A DNA stretch of 64,000 nt from Allocatelliglobosispora scoriae. Its GTDB lineage: Bacteria; Actinomycetota; Actinomycetes; Mycobacteriales; Micromonosporaceae. The position numbers and the translations under genes are program-made. Of the stretch, positions 19,171-27,738 are shown in pieces; the first letter of the stretch is position 1; every line of letters begins with the position of its first letter. The notes under the pieces are model-generated. The model had not been told where the DNA came from, did no database searches, and worked only from the letters and a program-made list of their open reading frames with translations. The DNA is taken from positions 1,860,001 to 1,924,000 of the forward strand of contig NZ_JACHMN010000003.1 of the NCBI RefSeq assembly GCF_014204945.1, written 5' to 3'.

Positions 19171-19812
19171 TCAGCGCTTCGCGCAGTTGTTGCTCTTGCG
19201 CCGGACCGTGTATTCGGTGGCGTCGTCGGTGATGCCGGACGGCTCGCCGTCGAACCAGGTCTCGACCTTGGTCCAGCCCGTACGCTGCTCGTAGTGCAGG
19301 TGCGCGGCACCGGAGTTGCCGGTGCTGCCGACCTTCCCGAGCTGGTCGCCCTGCTCGACGTGCTGGCCGACCTCGACCATCGGCGGTTCGAGCATGTGCA
19401 GGTACTGGGTCTCCCACGTGCCGCCGTGGTCGATCTTCACCCAGTAGCCGCCGCCCTTGCCCCGCGGACCCTCCGGGTTCTGCGGGTTCCGCCCGCCCAG
19501 GGAGCCGTTGATCCCGGCCTGGGTGACCGTGCCGGCCGCGGACGCGAGCACCGGCCGTCCCCACGTCGGCTTCCCGTCGAGGGGGAACATGTCGACGTCG
19601 AACTCGCCGTGTCCCGGGTAGGTGCCGAGCTGCCACGTCTCACCGCAGGTGACGGGGAGCTGGAAATTCGGGCGCGGACCGGGCGGCAGGAGCTGCGGCA
19701 CGACCACGATGCCGGCGGTGATGACGATCGCGGCGGCACCGAGCAGCAAGACGATGAGCAAGGTACGCCGACGGCGGCGCGGGCGGGACCGCTGGGACTG
19801 GTAGGTCGTCAC
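19171..19812 (-). CDS. membrane-anchored M23 peptidase
   Basis: A 213-residue single-pass protein. An Arg-rich cytoplasmic start (RPRRRRRTLL), a transmembrane helix (about 17-38) and an external LytM domain are visible. HGEFDVDMFP provides the H and D zinc ligands and AAHLHYEQR the HxH. The start is a GTG at 19812. The C-terminus ends in SNNCAKR, pairing with the Cys in VTCGETW. Likely role: cell-wall remodelling. It is distinct from the Tat-secreted M23 protein at 2855, having no wall-binding repeats. Confidence 0.88.
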   Translation of the reverse strand: MTTYQSQRSRPRRRRRTLLIVLLLGAAAIVITAGIVVVPQLLPPGPRPNFQLPVTCGETWQLGTYPGHGEFDVDMFPLDGKPTWGRPVLASAAGTVTQAGINGSLGGRNPQNPEGPRGKGGGYWVKIDHGGTWETQYLHMLEPPMVEVGQHVEQGDQLGKVGSTGNSGAAHLHYEQRTGWTKVETWFDGEPSGITDDATEYTVRRKSNNCAKR

Positions 19813-19970
19813 CGCCCGAGCATGACAGACCCGCGCGCTGTGCCGGACCCCACCGCATACGCGATATCCGGGCGGTCCGCCGTCGGTTCGGGCGGATTGG
19901 CAGAGCCCGGCGGCTCCGGATGGTCTACTCCATCCAGGGCATACACCGTGACGGAAGCGGGGGTCGTGGG

Positions 19971-21208
19971 ATGCGACGGTTCAGTGCGAGCGTAGCGGTA
20001 CTCCTGCTCGGCGTGGTCGCCACCGGCACCGGGGCGTGCAGCCAGGCGATCGGCAGCTCCGGGAAGCGGGCCGCCGCAGACCCGGCGTACGCCGCGGACC
20101 TGCAGACCTCGCTCCGGTCGATCCTGGCGGAGATGAAGGTACCCGGTGCCGTCGTGATGATCAGGTCGCCGGAGAAGGGCGACTGGACCTGGGCCTTCGG
20201 GACCCGCTCGATCGGCGGCGCCGACCGGTGACCGTCGGGGACCATTTCCGGATCGGTTCGAACACCAAGACCATGACCGGTACGGTCCTGCTGCAACTCG
20301 TGCAGGAGGGCCGGATCGGACTCGACGACCCCGTGTCGAAATACCGCCCCGACGTGCCCGACGGCGACGGCATCACGATCGCCGAGCTGCTGAACATGCG
20401 CAGCGGGCTCTACAACTACTCCGAGGACGAGCGGTTCAACGCCAAGCTCGACAGCGATCCGCGGTATGTCTGGAAGCCCGACGAGCTGCTCGCCATCGCG
20501 TACGCCCAGCCGCCCTACTTCCCGCCGGGATCGGACTTCCACTACTCCAACACCAACCTCGTCCTGGCCGGCCTCATCATCGAGCAGCTCACGGGTATGC
20601 CGCTGGCCGACGCGTTCCAGCAGCGGATCTTCGGCCCGCTCGGCATCCGGGAGACGCTGCTGCCGGGACCGAGCGACGCCGGGATCGCCGCTCCGCATCC
20701 GCAGGGCTACATGTTCGGCACCAATGTCAGCACGCTCGCCGACCCGGCCCTGCCCGCCGCCGAGCAGGCCGCCGCGGCGCAGGGCAGCCTGCTGCCGCGC
20801 GACGTCACCGACGGCAACCCGTCGTGGGCATGGGCGGCGGGCGGCGCGATCTCCACGGCCGACGACCTGACCCGCTACGCCACCGCGCTGGTCGACGGCG
20901 GACTGCTCGACCCGGCGATGCAGCAGACCAGGATGAACAGCATCCAGCCGTTGTCGGCGGCGGGCGGGACGGAGATCGGCTACGGCCTGTCCATCGTGAA
21001 GTTCGGGCCGCTCTACGGCCACGACGGCCAGCTGCCGGGCTTCAACTCCTTCATGGCGCACGACCCCGTCCGCAAGGACACGGTCATCGTGCTGACCACC
21101 CTCTTCGCGGGCCCCGACGGCAGGCAGCCGGCGAACGTGATGGCGATGGCGATCATGCAGGCCCTCTACGGCCAGCCGGCGAGCGCGTCCCCGTCGCCCA
21201 CCCGCTGA
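19971..21208 (+). pseudogene. serine hydrolase (beta-lactamase/DD-peptidase family), frameshifted
   Basis: A class C beta-lactamase-like lipoprotein split by one frameshift. The first frame (ATG 19971) has a lipoprotein signal ending VATGTGAC and runs to GTRSIGGADR, stopping at 20231. The protein resumes in another frame at VTVGDHFRIGSNTKTMTG, which carries the catalytic SxxK (SNTK). Adding one C in the run near 20226 restores a single frame of about 412 residues. The YxN-like motif HYSNTNL and the C-terminal GHDGQLPGF are intact. The break is a single base, so a sequencing error or a very recent mutation are both possible. Confidence 0.8.
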
Positions 21209-21211
21209 CCC

Positions 21212-21263
21212 GGGCTTCTTCTTAGCACCAACTCTTCAAGAGTTGGTGCTGAAGAAGAAACCC
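21212..21263. repeat. palindromic element, CAACTCTT/AAGAGTTG family
   Basis: Core arms of 13 bp (21224-21236, 21238-21250) flank a single C. The outer flanks extend the stem imperfectly (TTCTTCTT against AAGAAGAA, then GGG against CCC). It follows the serine hydrolase stop at 21208 and could terminate it. The core recurs at 21384 and at 27567-27721. Confidence 0.75.
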
Positions 21264-21295
21264 GAGCCCGGCGACGCACGGTCCGGCACCCCGGT

Positions 21296-21316
21296 CACGT
21301 TTTGCTGCAAACCGTG
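21296..21316. repeat. mini-hairpin, CACGTTTTGC-T-GCAAACCGTG
   Basis: A 21-bp near-perfect palindrome with a single central T. A second copy with a complementary pattern of mismatches lies 41 bp downstream. Confidence 0.6.
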
Positions 21317-21336
21317 CCCATTCCGCGCCGCGAGGC

Positions 21337-21357
21337 CACGCTTTGCTGCAAAACGTG
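21337..21357. repeat. mini-hairpin, CACGCTTTGC-T-GCAAAACGTG
   Basis: The second copy of the 21-bp element. Together the two copies define the consensus CACGTTTTGC-T-GCAAAACGTG. Confidence 0.6.
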
Positions 21358-21383
21358 ACGCGGGGGACGGCCGCGCCGCCGAA

Positions 21384-21419
21384 TAGGACCAACTCTTGAA
21401 GAGTTGCGCCGATCATGGG
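21384..21419. repeat. TAGGACCAACTCTTGAAGAGTTG element
   Basis: The palindromic core CAACTCTT-G-AAGAGTTG is preceded by TAGGAC and followed by CGCCGATCATGGG, just 5 bp past the stop of the GH127-like gene. Nearly the same 35-bp unit, including the flanks, is found at 27600. Confidence 0.75.
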
Positions 21420-21424
21420 TGGGG

Positions 21425-24157
21425 TCAGAGGAAGCGCCAGAGGTGGTCGTTGGTGCCGTTGTCGTCCCAGAGCAGGACCTGGGCGCCCTGCGCGGTGGAG
21501 GCGCCGCTGACGCCGAGGACCCGGCCGCCGTTGGCGCACTGGATCCGGAAGTAGCCGTTGGCGGTGTGGCGCAGGCGCCACCGGTGATCGGCGGTGCCGT
21601 TGTCGGCCCACTGCACCACCCGCGCGCCGTTGGCGGTCCCGGCGTTCTCCACGCCGAGGACCTTGCCGCTGTGGGAGTTGCGCAGCCGCAGGTAGCCGCC
21701 GGTGTCCACGACCGCGGTCCAGAGGTGGTCGGCGGTGCCGGTGTCACCCCACTGCAGCACCAGGCCGCCGTCGGCGGTGGACATGTTCTGTACGCCGAGC
21801 ACCAGGCCGCTGCCGAGGTTCTGGATCCGCCGGGCGCCGGTGGGGACGAACCGCCACTGGTTGTCCGGCGTACCGTTGTCGGGGTCCTGGACGGCCTGGG
21901 CGCCCGTCGCGGTGGAGCCGTTGAGGATGGCGAGCAGCTTGCCGGTGTGCACGTTGCGGATCCGGTGCGAGCCGTCGCCGGAGTCGGTGATCGTCCAGCG
22001 GTGGTCGGCGGTGCCGTTGTCGGCCCACTGCAGGACGCGGGCGTTGTCGGCGGTCGACATGTTCTCCACCCCGAGCACCTTGCCGCTGTTGACGTTGCGC
22101 AGCCGGACGGCGGTGCCGTCGACGATCAGCTCCCAGTCGTGGTCCGCGGTGCCGCTGTCGGTCCACTGCAGCGCCGGGCCGCCGTCGGCGGTGGACATGT
22201 CCTGGATGCCGAGCACGAGCCCGCTCGCCGCGTTGACCAGGCGGAAGCCGGCGTTGCCGGACTGGCCGCCGGTCGACCAGTAGACGGTGTAGTTGAACCC
22301 GTGCGCATCGTGGAACGGGCCGAGGGAGACCGGGGAGCCGTTGGCCGTGGCGGTGAAGGCGAGCGCGGAGGTGCTGGTCCGGGTGACCGACGAGGGGACC
22401 AGGACCGGCAGCGCCGACAGCGCCGTGCTGCCGTAGTTGCCGGACAGGACGACCGGGCCGTAGGTGACCGCGACGACGTTCGGGTCGTCGTTCGCCGCGC
22501 GCAGGCTGACCTGCATCGGTAGGCGTACGGTGACGGCGTCCCCGGCGGTCCACGAGCGGGTCAGTGTCGCGTAGCTGCCCGGGGTGGTGGCGATGGCCTG
22601 CGCGACGCCGTTGACGCTGACCGTGGCGCCGGAGGTCCAGGCGGGGATCCGGATCCGCATCGTCCACGACCCGCCGACATTGCCGGTGACGGTGAGCGTG
22701 GTGGTGTCGCCGACGGGGTAGGCGGTCGTCTGGGTGACGGTGATGCCGCGCTGGGTCCAGGTCAGCACCGACGGCGTGAACAGGTTCACCGTCAGCGTGG
22801 TGCCGCTGTAGAAGTAGATGGAGTCCATCAGCTTCGTGTTCGTCTCCAGACCGGTGCCCTGGCAGCACCAGGCGGAGTTGTAGTCGGTGCTCCAGGTGCC
22901 GCCGCCCCAGGCCGGTCCGACGCCGCGGCGGCCACCGGGGTTGAGCGGGGTGAAGTAGGTGACGTGGCCGTGGCTGTCGGCCGGGTTCTGCTGGCCGATG
23001 AGGTGGTTGAGCAGCGCTCGCTCGTAGTAGTCGAAGTACCCGGCGTTGCCGGGGTCGAGCAGCCACAGCTCCCGGGTGAGCTTGAGCATGTTGTAGGTGT
23101 TGCACGCCTCGGCGGTGTCGCCCGAGAGGTGGGCGGCGATCGCGTTGGGCGCCCGGAAGTGTTCGGCCTGGCTGTTGCCGCCGATGGCGTAGGTGTGCGC
23201 GTTGACGGTGATGTTCCACGCGTTGGCCGCGATGTCGCGGTAACGGGTGGTGCCGGTCGCCTTGTACTCGCGGGCGGCGCCGATCCACTTGGGTACCTGG
23301 GTGTTGGCGTGCAAGCCGCCCAGCTGGTCGGCGTTGGCGGCGAGCGGGGTGAAGACGACCGCGTGGTCGAAGCGCTGCGCGACGGTGAGCCAGCGCGCGT
23401 CGCCGGTCTGCTGGTAGAGGTCGGCGAGGACGGCGTTCATGCCGCCGAACTCGGTCTGCAGCGTCGCCTGCTGCTGGCTGGAGCTGAGCCTGCCGGTCCG
23501 CGTGTCGACCCACCCGGCGAGGCTCAGCAGCACGTCGCGGGCCTGGGTGCTGCCGAGGTATCGCCACACGTCCAGCAGCCCGGCCATCGTCTTGTGCACC
23601 GCGTAATACGGCACGTTGCCGTTGGCGAGCGTGCCGGATTCGAGGTTGGCGACATCGGACTCGGGGAAGCCGGAGAGGTAGCCGGTGGCGTACCCGGCGG
23701 AGGGGTTGTTGTTTTGGCATTTTGCCAGCTCAGCCACCATGTAGGCGGCCTTGTCGCGACAGGTGGTGTCGCCGAGCACGGCGTAGGCCTGCGCCCAGGC
23801 GGTGAGGAAGTGCCCCTGCATGTGGGTGCGGAAGGGGAAGTTCGGCGCGTCCCAGCCGCCGGAGGCGGCGGCACCGTTGGTCGAGAGCCGGTGATTGGCC
23901 CGGAAGTTGTAGAGCAGCCGATCGACGTCGACGAACCGCAGGTAGGACAGGGTGCGGTTCTGATTGTCCAGCCAGCGGCCGGTGCTGAGCCGGACCTGGC
24001 CGAGGTCGAAGGCGTAGGCGGCGGCGCCGATGTCGGGCCGCGCCGGTGGCAGGGCGGCGGCAGCGGCCGGGGTGCCGCCGATCGCGGGCAGCAGGGACGC
24101 GGCGGCGGAGGCCCCGGCGGCCTGGAGCAGCCGGCGGCGGGTCACGGATGAGGACAT
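21425..24157 (-). CDS. Tat-secreted GH127-like beta-L-arabinofuranosidase with C-terminal ricin lectin domains
   Basis: A 910-residue exported enzyme. The Tat signal is TRRRLLQAAGASAAASLLP. Residues about 40-640 form the DUF1680/GH127-type (alpha/alpha)6 barrel and beta domains, with GHFLTAWAQAYA, EHFRAPN, ETCNTYNMLKLTREL-like text (here EACNTYNMLKLTRELW) and the metal/nucleophile cysteines in AWCCQGTGLETN. The last 260 residues hold ricin-type beta-trefoil repeats (many VLQWADNGTADHRW-like QxW segments). The substrate is probably beta-L-arabinofuranosides of plant glycoproteins or pectic side chains. The ATG at 24157 lies past a LacI-type operator. Confidence 0.9.
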   Translation of the reverse strand: MSSSVTRRRLLQAAGASAAASLLPAIGGTPAAAAALPPARPDIGAAAYAFDLGQVRLSTGRWLDNQNRTLSYLRFVDVDRLLYNFRANHRLSTNGAAASGGWDAPNFPFRTHMQGHFLTAWAQAYAVLGDTTCRDKAAYMVAELAKCQNNNPSAGYATGYLSGFPESDVANLESGTLANGNVPYYAVHKTMAGLLDVWRYLGSTQARDVLLSLAGWVDTRTGRLSSSQQQATLQTEFGGMNAVLADLYQQTGDARWLTVAQRFDHAVVFTPLAANADQLGGLHANTQVPKWIGAAREYKATGTTRYRDIAANAWNITVNAHTYAIGGNSQAEHFRAPNAIAAHLSGDTAEACNTYNMLKLTRELWLLDPGNAGYFDYYERALLNHLIGQQNPADSHGHVTYFTPLNPGGRRGVGPAWGGGTWSTDYNSAWCCQGTGLETNTKLMDSIYFYSGTTLTVNLFTPSVLTWTQRGITVTQTTAYPVGDTTTLTVTGNVGGSWTMRIRIPAWTSGATVSVNGVAQAIATTPGSYATLTRSWTAGDAVTVRLPMQVSLRAANDDPNVVAVTYGPVVLSGNYGSTALSALPVLVPSSVTRTSTSALAFTATANGSPVSLGPFHDAHGFNYTVYWSTGGQSGNAGFRLVNAASGLVLGIQDMSTADGGPALQWTDSGTADHDWELIVDGTAVRLRNVNSGKVLGVENMSTADNARVLQWADNGTADHRWTITDSGDGSHRIRNVHTGKLLAILNGSTATGAQAVQDPDNGTPDNQWRFVPTGARRIQNLGSGLVLGVQNMSTADGGLVLQWGDTGTADHLWTAVVDTGGYLRLRNSHSGKVLGVENAGTANGARVVQWADNGTADHRWRLRHTANGYFRIQCANGGRVLGVSGASTAQGAQVLLWDDNGTNDHLWRFL

Positions 24158-24204
24158 GGGAACTCCTGATCTCGGTGGACCTCCGGCAAGGTCGACGGTC
24201 GCTG

Positions 24205-24220
24205 ATGTTAGCGCTAACAT
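24205..24220. promoter_or_regulatory. LacI-type operator ATGTTAGCGCTAACAT
   Basis: A perfect 16-bp palindrome with the TTAGCGCTAA core typical of LacI/GalR-family repressors, 48 bp upstream of the GH127-like gene. Arabinose- or arabinoside-dependent derepression is the likely logic (inferred). Confidence 0.7.
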
Positions 24221-24355
24221 TTCGGGGCCGATCGCCGCGACGTGCGGCATCGGGGATGGGGATTGCTCGATGGGGGCGCCGGGGGAACGCCCCCATCGAT
24301 ACGTTGACGAGATTGCCAGAATGTTTCGTCGCCTTCAAGGGGTGGCCGCGAACAA

Positions 24356-25177
24356 CTACACGATCAAGGTCGCCGACGCGTGTACGCCGATCTGCGTCCC
24401 GCCGTTGGTGAGCTGGACGAAGCGCGGCGTCACCGTCGCGGCGTCCCGGGTCGCGCCGGTCAGGTAGGTGACGGCGACACCCGCCGGGGCCGCACCGAGC
24501 AGCTGCAGACCGAAGGTGTGGTAGCCGAGGATGTCGCGCTGCGTGGACTCGCCGCACAGCCGCAGGTATTCGGCGACCCAGGCCGGGCGGTTCATCGCGA
24601 TGCCGCGCAACGCCACCGGCAGCGCCTGGCCGATCTCCGAGGTGACCCGCGCGGTCGCTGCCGCCTCCGAGGTGAACGGGCCGAACTTGCCCCGCCCGGC
24701 GACGAGGTTCAGCGCGTTGTCGAGCTGGGCCAGCGAGTTCTGGTAGGCGTAGAGGTGATCGTTGCAGTGCTCCACCTCGGCGTCGTGGTTGCGGGTCGCG
24801 ATCGCACCGGTGAGGTAGAGGTAGACGCGGTCGTTGTTGTAGCCCTCGAACGGCCGCAGGCACTGCTGGACCGTGGCGCCGCCCAGGTTGTACGCCGTCA
24901 TGTCGATGGCGAGGTTGGTCTCGTAGACCCCGGCCGCCAGGTAGTGCGAGGCGTTGGTGCCCTGCACCGAGGCCTGGTTGACGACGAGGTGGCCGAACCA
25001 CCGCCGGTTGTCGCCGTCGCCGCTGTGCGTCGTGGTGATCGTCCACTGCGGCGCCTGGGGGCCCGCCGGGTCGATCGTGAGGCCGATCGTCCCCTCCGCT
25101 GCGGTGTCCGGGTTGCTGCCGCCCAGCTGCACCAGCGTACGCAGGTTGGTCGCGGTCGAGTCGTTGACGAGTGGCAT
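24356..25177 (-). CDS. hypothetical protein
   Basis: A 273-residue protein with no signal peptide that I do not recognise. The ATG at 25177 has an AAGGAG site. Visible features are a charged helical centre (EVEHCNDHLYAYQNSLAQLD) with regular heptads, a segment FGPFTSEAAATARVTSEIGQ, and a beta-rich C-terminus (VAVTYLTGATRDAATVTPRF). It is not obviously an enzyme. It sits downstream of a region with several GTATC/GATAC motifs and a 64-bp palindrome, and upstream of the GH127-like gene but with a separate operator between them. Confidence 0.7.
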   Translation of the reverse strand: MPLVNDSTATNLRTLVQLGGSNPDTAAEGTIGLTIDPAGPQAPQWTITTTHSGDGDNRRWFGHLVVNQASVQGTNASHYLAAGVYETNLAIDMTAYNLGGATVQQCLRPFEGYNNDRVYLYLTGAIATRNHDAEVEHCNDHLYAYQNSLAQLDNALNLVAGRGKFGPFTSEAAATARVTSEIGQALPVALRGIAMNRPAWVAEYLRLCGESTQRDILGYHTFGLQLLGAAPAGVAVTYLTGATRDAATVTPRFVQLTNGGTQIGVHASATLIV

Positions 25178-25306
25178 GGTCGCTCCTTGTGCCGAAGGTA
25201 TCTGTCGGCATGGAGAGGACGCGGTCGACGGCCCTGATACCGGAGCTGTCCGTCACGTATCCGATGTATCAGGCGCCGCCCGCCACGACCGTCCTGCTCG
25301 TTCATG

Positions 25307-25370
25307 GCCCTGGAGATCTTGAGTGGTTTCCGTCGTTATAACGACGGAAACCACTCAAGATCTCCAGGGC
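25307..25370. repeat. 64-bp perfect palindrome with no spacer
   Basis: The 32-base arms (25307-25338 and 25339-25370) are exact reverse complements meeting at TTA|TAA. It can form a 32-bp stem or a cruciform. It is five bases upstream of the GrpB remnant and 130 bp from the divergent gene at 25177, so it is not a terminator between convergent genes. Confidence 0.9.
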
Positions 25371-25374
25371 GCAC

Positions 25375-25725
25375 ATGCTCGCCCGCGTGGACGACTGCAC
25401 CACGATCACGCCGCTGCCGCTGCGCGCCATCGGTTGGCTCCACGCACCCGAGCCGTCGGATGAAAACCTGCTCCGCTGGTCGTTCTGCTACCCCAGCGTC
25501 GAGCTGCGCACCCACCACCTGCACGTCGTCGAGCACCGCTCCACCGGCTGGCCCACCTGGCTCGCCTTCCGCGACCACCTCCGAGCACATCCGGAACTCG
25601 CCGGGGAGTACCAGCGGATCAAGACCGAGCTGGCCGACACCGCCGCCGACCGCCCCGCCTATCGGGCGGGCAAGGCGCCGTTCATCGAGGCCGTCCTCGC
25701 GTCGATCACTTCGTCGGCAGCGTGA
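25375..25725 (+). pseudogene. GrpB (UPF0157) family remnant, N-terminally truncated
   Basis: The 116 residues match the C-terminal two-thirds of GrpB-family nucleotidyltransferase-fold proteins: RTHHLHVVEHRS, LAFRDHLRAHPELAGEYQRI and the closing KAPFIEAVLA. The family's N-terminal part, with the VGSTAVPG signature and about 75 residues, is missing. It is replaced by DNA containing the 64-bp palindrome. The 3' end overlaps the convergent sugar dehydrogenase gene by 20 bp. It is probably a 5'-deleted remnant, although a short expressed protein from the ATG at 25375 cannot be excluded. Confidence 0.7.
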
Positions 25726-27424
25726 CCCGCAGGATCTGCGTCTCGGTCTTCCCCGCCGCGTCGGTGTTGCTGCTCGTGACCCACAGCGTGCCGGCCGCAC
25801 CCGGGTCGGCGGTGCGGAGCTGCCCATAGGTGCCGACCAGCATCGCCTGCAGATCGGCGAGCGCACCGTCGCCGTCGACATCGGCCCGGTAGAGCCGCGA
25901 GCTGCCCGCGCACGCGACGTAGACGACGTCGCGGACGAAGGCCACGCCGAGACACCCGCCCTGAGCGGCGGTGAAGGTCTGCTGCGGCGCGAGGAGATCC
26001 GTCGCCTCGCAACCGTCGCCGGACTTCGACTCGGTGCCGTCGCACGCGGGCCAGCCGTAATTGCCGCCCTTGACGATCAGGTTGGTCTCGTCGGCGGCGC
26101 CGTCGCCGTACTCCTGGATCCAGGCCCTGCCCCGCCCGTCGAAGGTGATGCCCTGCGGGTTGCGGTGGCCGATGCTCCAGAGGTAGCTGCCGCCGAACGG
26201 ATTGCTGGCCGGTGGCGTGCCGTCCGGGTTGAATCGCAGGACCTTGCCGCCGAGGCTGCGCACGTCCTGGGCCACCTGCGGCTTCTGCGCGTCACCGGTG
26301 GCGACGTAGAGCTTGCCGTCGGGCCCGAACCGCAACCGTCCTCCATTGTGGAACTTGCCGCGGGGGATCCCCACGACCAGCGACTGCATCGATCCGGCGT
26401 CCAGCACGCCGCCGTTGAGCCGCAGCCGGACGACCCGGTTGTCGGTGGTGGTCGTGAGGTAGGCGTAGATCCAGCGGTCCTTGGCGAAGGTCGGCGCGAC
26501 GGCGATGCCCAGCAGGCCGCCGTCACCGCCGGTCCCGGCCGCGCCGGGAACCTCTCCCAGCGAAACCCCCTGTCCGGTACGCGGGTCCAGCCGCACGATC
26601 TCGTGCCCGTCGCGCCGGCTGTAGAGGACCGACCCGTCGGGCAGCTCCACCAGCCCGCCGATGATGTCGGTCTCCTTCGCCACGGGGGCGACCCCGCAGA
26701 GCATCGTGCAGAGGGCGCCGGCGGTGACGTCGACCCCGGCGCTGCGCGGCGAGGTGTTGCCCTGGCCGTCGCGGGCGCCGACCTGGTAGCGGTGGCCGCT
26801 GGAGGGCGCCACCCCGAAGTCGATGAAGGTAAATTTCTTGGCCTTGCCGACGCCGTCCACGGTGCCGGTCTTCGCGCCGTCGCGGTAGACGTCGTAGGCC
26901 GCGATCCCGACGTCGTCGCTCGCGGCGTCCCAGGTCATCGTGACGGTGGTGCCGTCGGCGACCGCCTTGACGCCGCCCGGTGTGCTGGGCGCCTTGGCGT
27001 CGGAACCGCACTGCGGCGGCGTCACCGCGACCGCGTCGCTCGCCGGTGAGGTGTTTCCGGCCTCGTCGCGGGCGCTGACGTGGATGCTCCAGGTGGTGGC
27101 GGGGACGAGCGTGATCGCGGTCGACCGCTGCTCGCTGTCGACGCTCGTGATCAGCTGGCCGTCGTGGAAGATCTCGTAGCGCGTGACCTCGGTGTCGTCG
27201 GTCGACCCCGACCAGGTCAGCGAGGTCGCCCGGCAGGTCACCTCGCCGAGGGTGAGCCCGCCGGGCCGGGTCGGGGGAGAGGTGTCGGGCGGTGTCTCCG
27301 GCCACAGCGCCACCGCGAAGACGCCGCTGGTGACGACCACGACGAGGGCGATCCACAGCAGGACAGTCAGGAGTCGGGAACCACCGGAATCCGAAGCGAC
27401 GGGTGACGGACCGCTGGACGTCAT
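25706..27424 (-). CDS. membrane-anchored FN3-PQQ-type sugar dehydrogenase
   Basis: A 572-residue protein with an N-terminal transmembrane anchor (about 18-42, LLTVLLWIALVVVVTSGVF). Two fibronectin type III domains follow (about 50-140 and 145-235, each with the WSGSTDDTEVTRYEIF or WDAASDDVGIAAYDVY pattern). The rest is a six-bladed glucose/sorbosone dehydrogenase beta-propeller (about 245-572). The propeller shows GGLLGIAVAPTF, GRLRFGPDGKLYVATGD, GHRNPQGITFD and NYGWPACDG, all typical. It probably oxidises sugars at the cell surface; PQQ supply is not seen here. It is leftmost in a stretch of repeats and transcribed alone. Confidence 0.88.
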   Translation of the reverse strand: MTSSGPSPVASDSGGSRLLTVLLWIALVVVVTSGVFAVALWPETPPDTSPPTRPGGLTLGEVTCRATSLTWSGSTDDTEVTRYEIFHDGQLITSVDSEQRSTAITLVPATTWSIHVSARDEAGNTSPASDAVAVTPPQCGSDAKAPSTPGGVKAVADGTTVTMTWDAASDDVGIAAYDVYRDGAKTGTVDGVGKAKKFTFIDFGVAPSSGHRYQVGARDGQGNTSPRSAGVDVTAGALCTMLCGVAPVAKETDIIGGLVELPDGSVLYSRRDGHEIVRLDPRTGQGVSLGEVPGAAGTGGDGGLLGIAVAPTFAKDRWIYAYLTTTTDNRVVRLRLNGGVLDAGSMQSLVVGIPRGKFHNGGRLRFGPDGKLYVATGDAQKPQVAQDVRSLGGKVLRFNPDGTPPASNPFGGSYLWSIGHRNPQGITFDGRGRAWIQEYGDGAADETNLIVKGGNYGWPACDGTESKSGDGCEATDLLAPQQTFTAAQGGCLGVAFVRDVVYVACAGSSRLYRADVDGDGALADLQAMLVGTYGQLRTADPGAAGTLWVTSSNTDAAGKTETQILRVTLPTK

Positions 27425-27566
27425 CCCGGAAATCTATCCAGGTAGATGGCGCGAGCGCCAGCCCTCACGACCAGCACTCCACTCCCGCTCGGAGGCGCTC
27501 AACCTGCATCCCATCACCCTAGGATGCTCAAGGGGTGGTGACGCCTGCACCACACCCGTACTCCTC

Positions 27567-27599
27567 TTAGGACCAACTCTTCACGAGTTGCGGCGAGGG
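27567..27599. repeat. CAACTCTT element, copy A (tandem)
   Basis: TTAGGACCAACTCTTCACGAGTTG followed by CGGCGAGGG. The first of two tandem copies at 33-bp spacing in the 314-bp gap 27425-27738, which contains no credible gene. One arm has a mismatch. Confidence 0.7.
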
Positions 27600-27636
27600 T
27601 TAGGACCAACTCTTGAAGAGTTGCGGCGATCTTGGG
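27600..27636. repeat. CAACTCTT element, copy B (tandem)
   Basis: The second tandem copy, with the core CAACTCTT-G-AAGAGTTG and the flank CGGCGATCTTGGGG. It is almost identical to the copy at 21384, 6.2 kb away. Confidence 0.75.
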
Positions 27637-27682
27637 GCGGCGGGGCGGCCGGGCCGCGTGGCCCCTGGGCCGCGGGCGGGGC

Positions 27683-27721
27683 GGTTTTAGGGCCAACTCT
27701 TCAAGAGTCGGCCCTAAAACC
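27683..27721. repeat. CAACTCTT element, copy C (39-bp hairpin)
   Basis: Nineteen-base arms with one mismatch around a central C at 27702, ending in TTTT/AAAA. It lies 18 bp from the SARP regulator stop on the reverse strand and could act as its terminator. Confidence 0.75.
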
Positions 27722-27738
27722 GGGCGTGGCCGGGGGCT

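Noticed and set aside
25307-25370. Ordinary terminator for a flanking gene
   Set aside because: Neither neighbour ends here: the left gene is transcribed away from it and the right one begins after it, and there is no loop.
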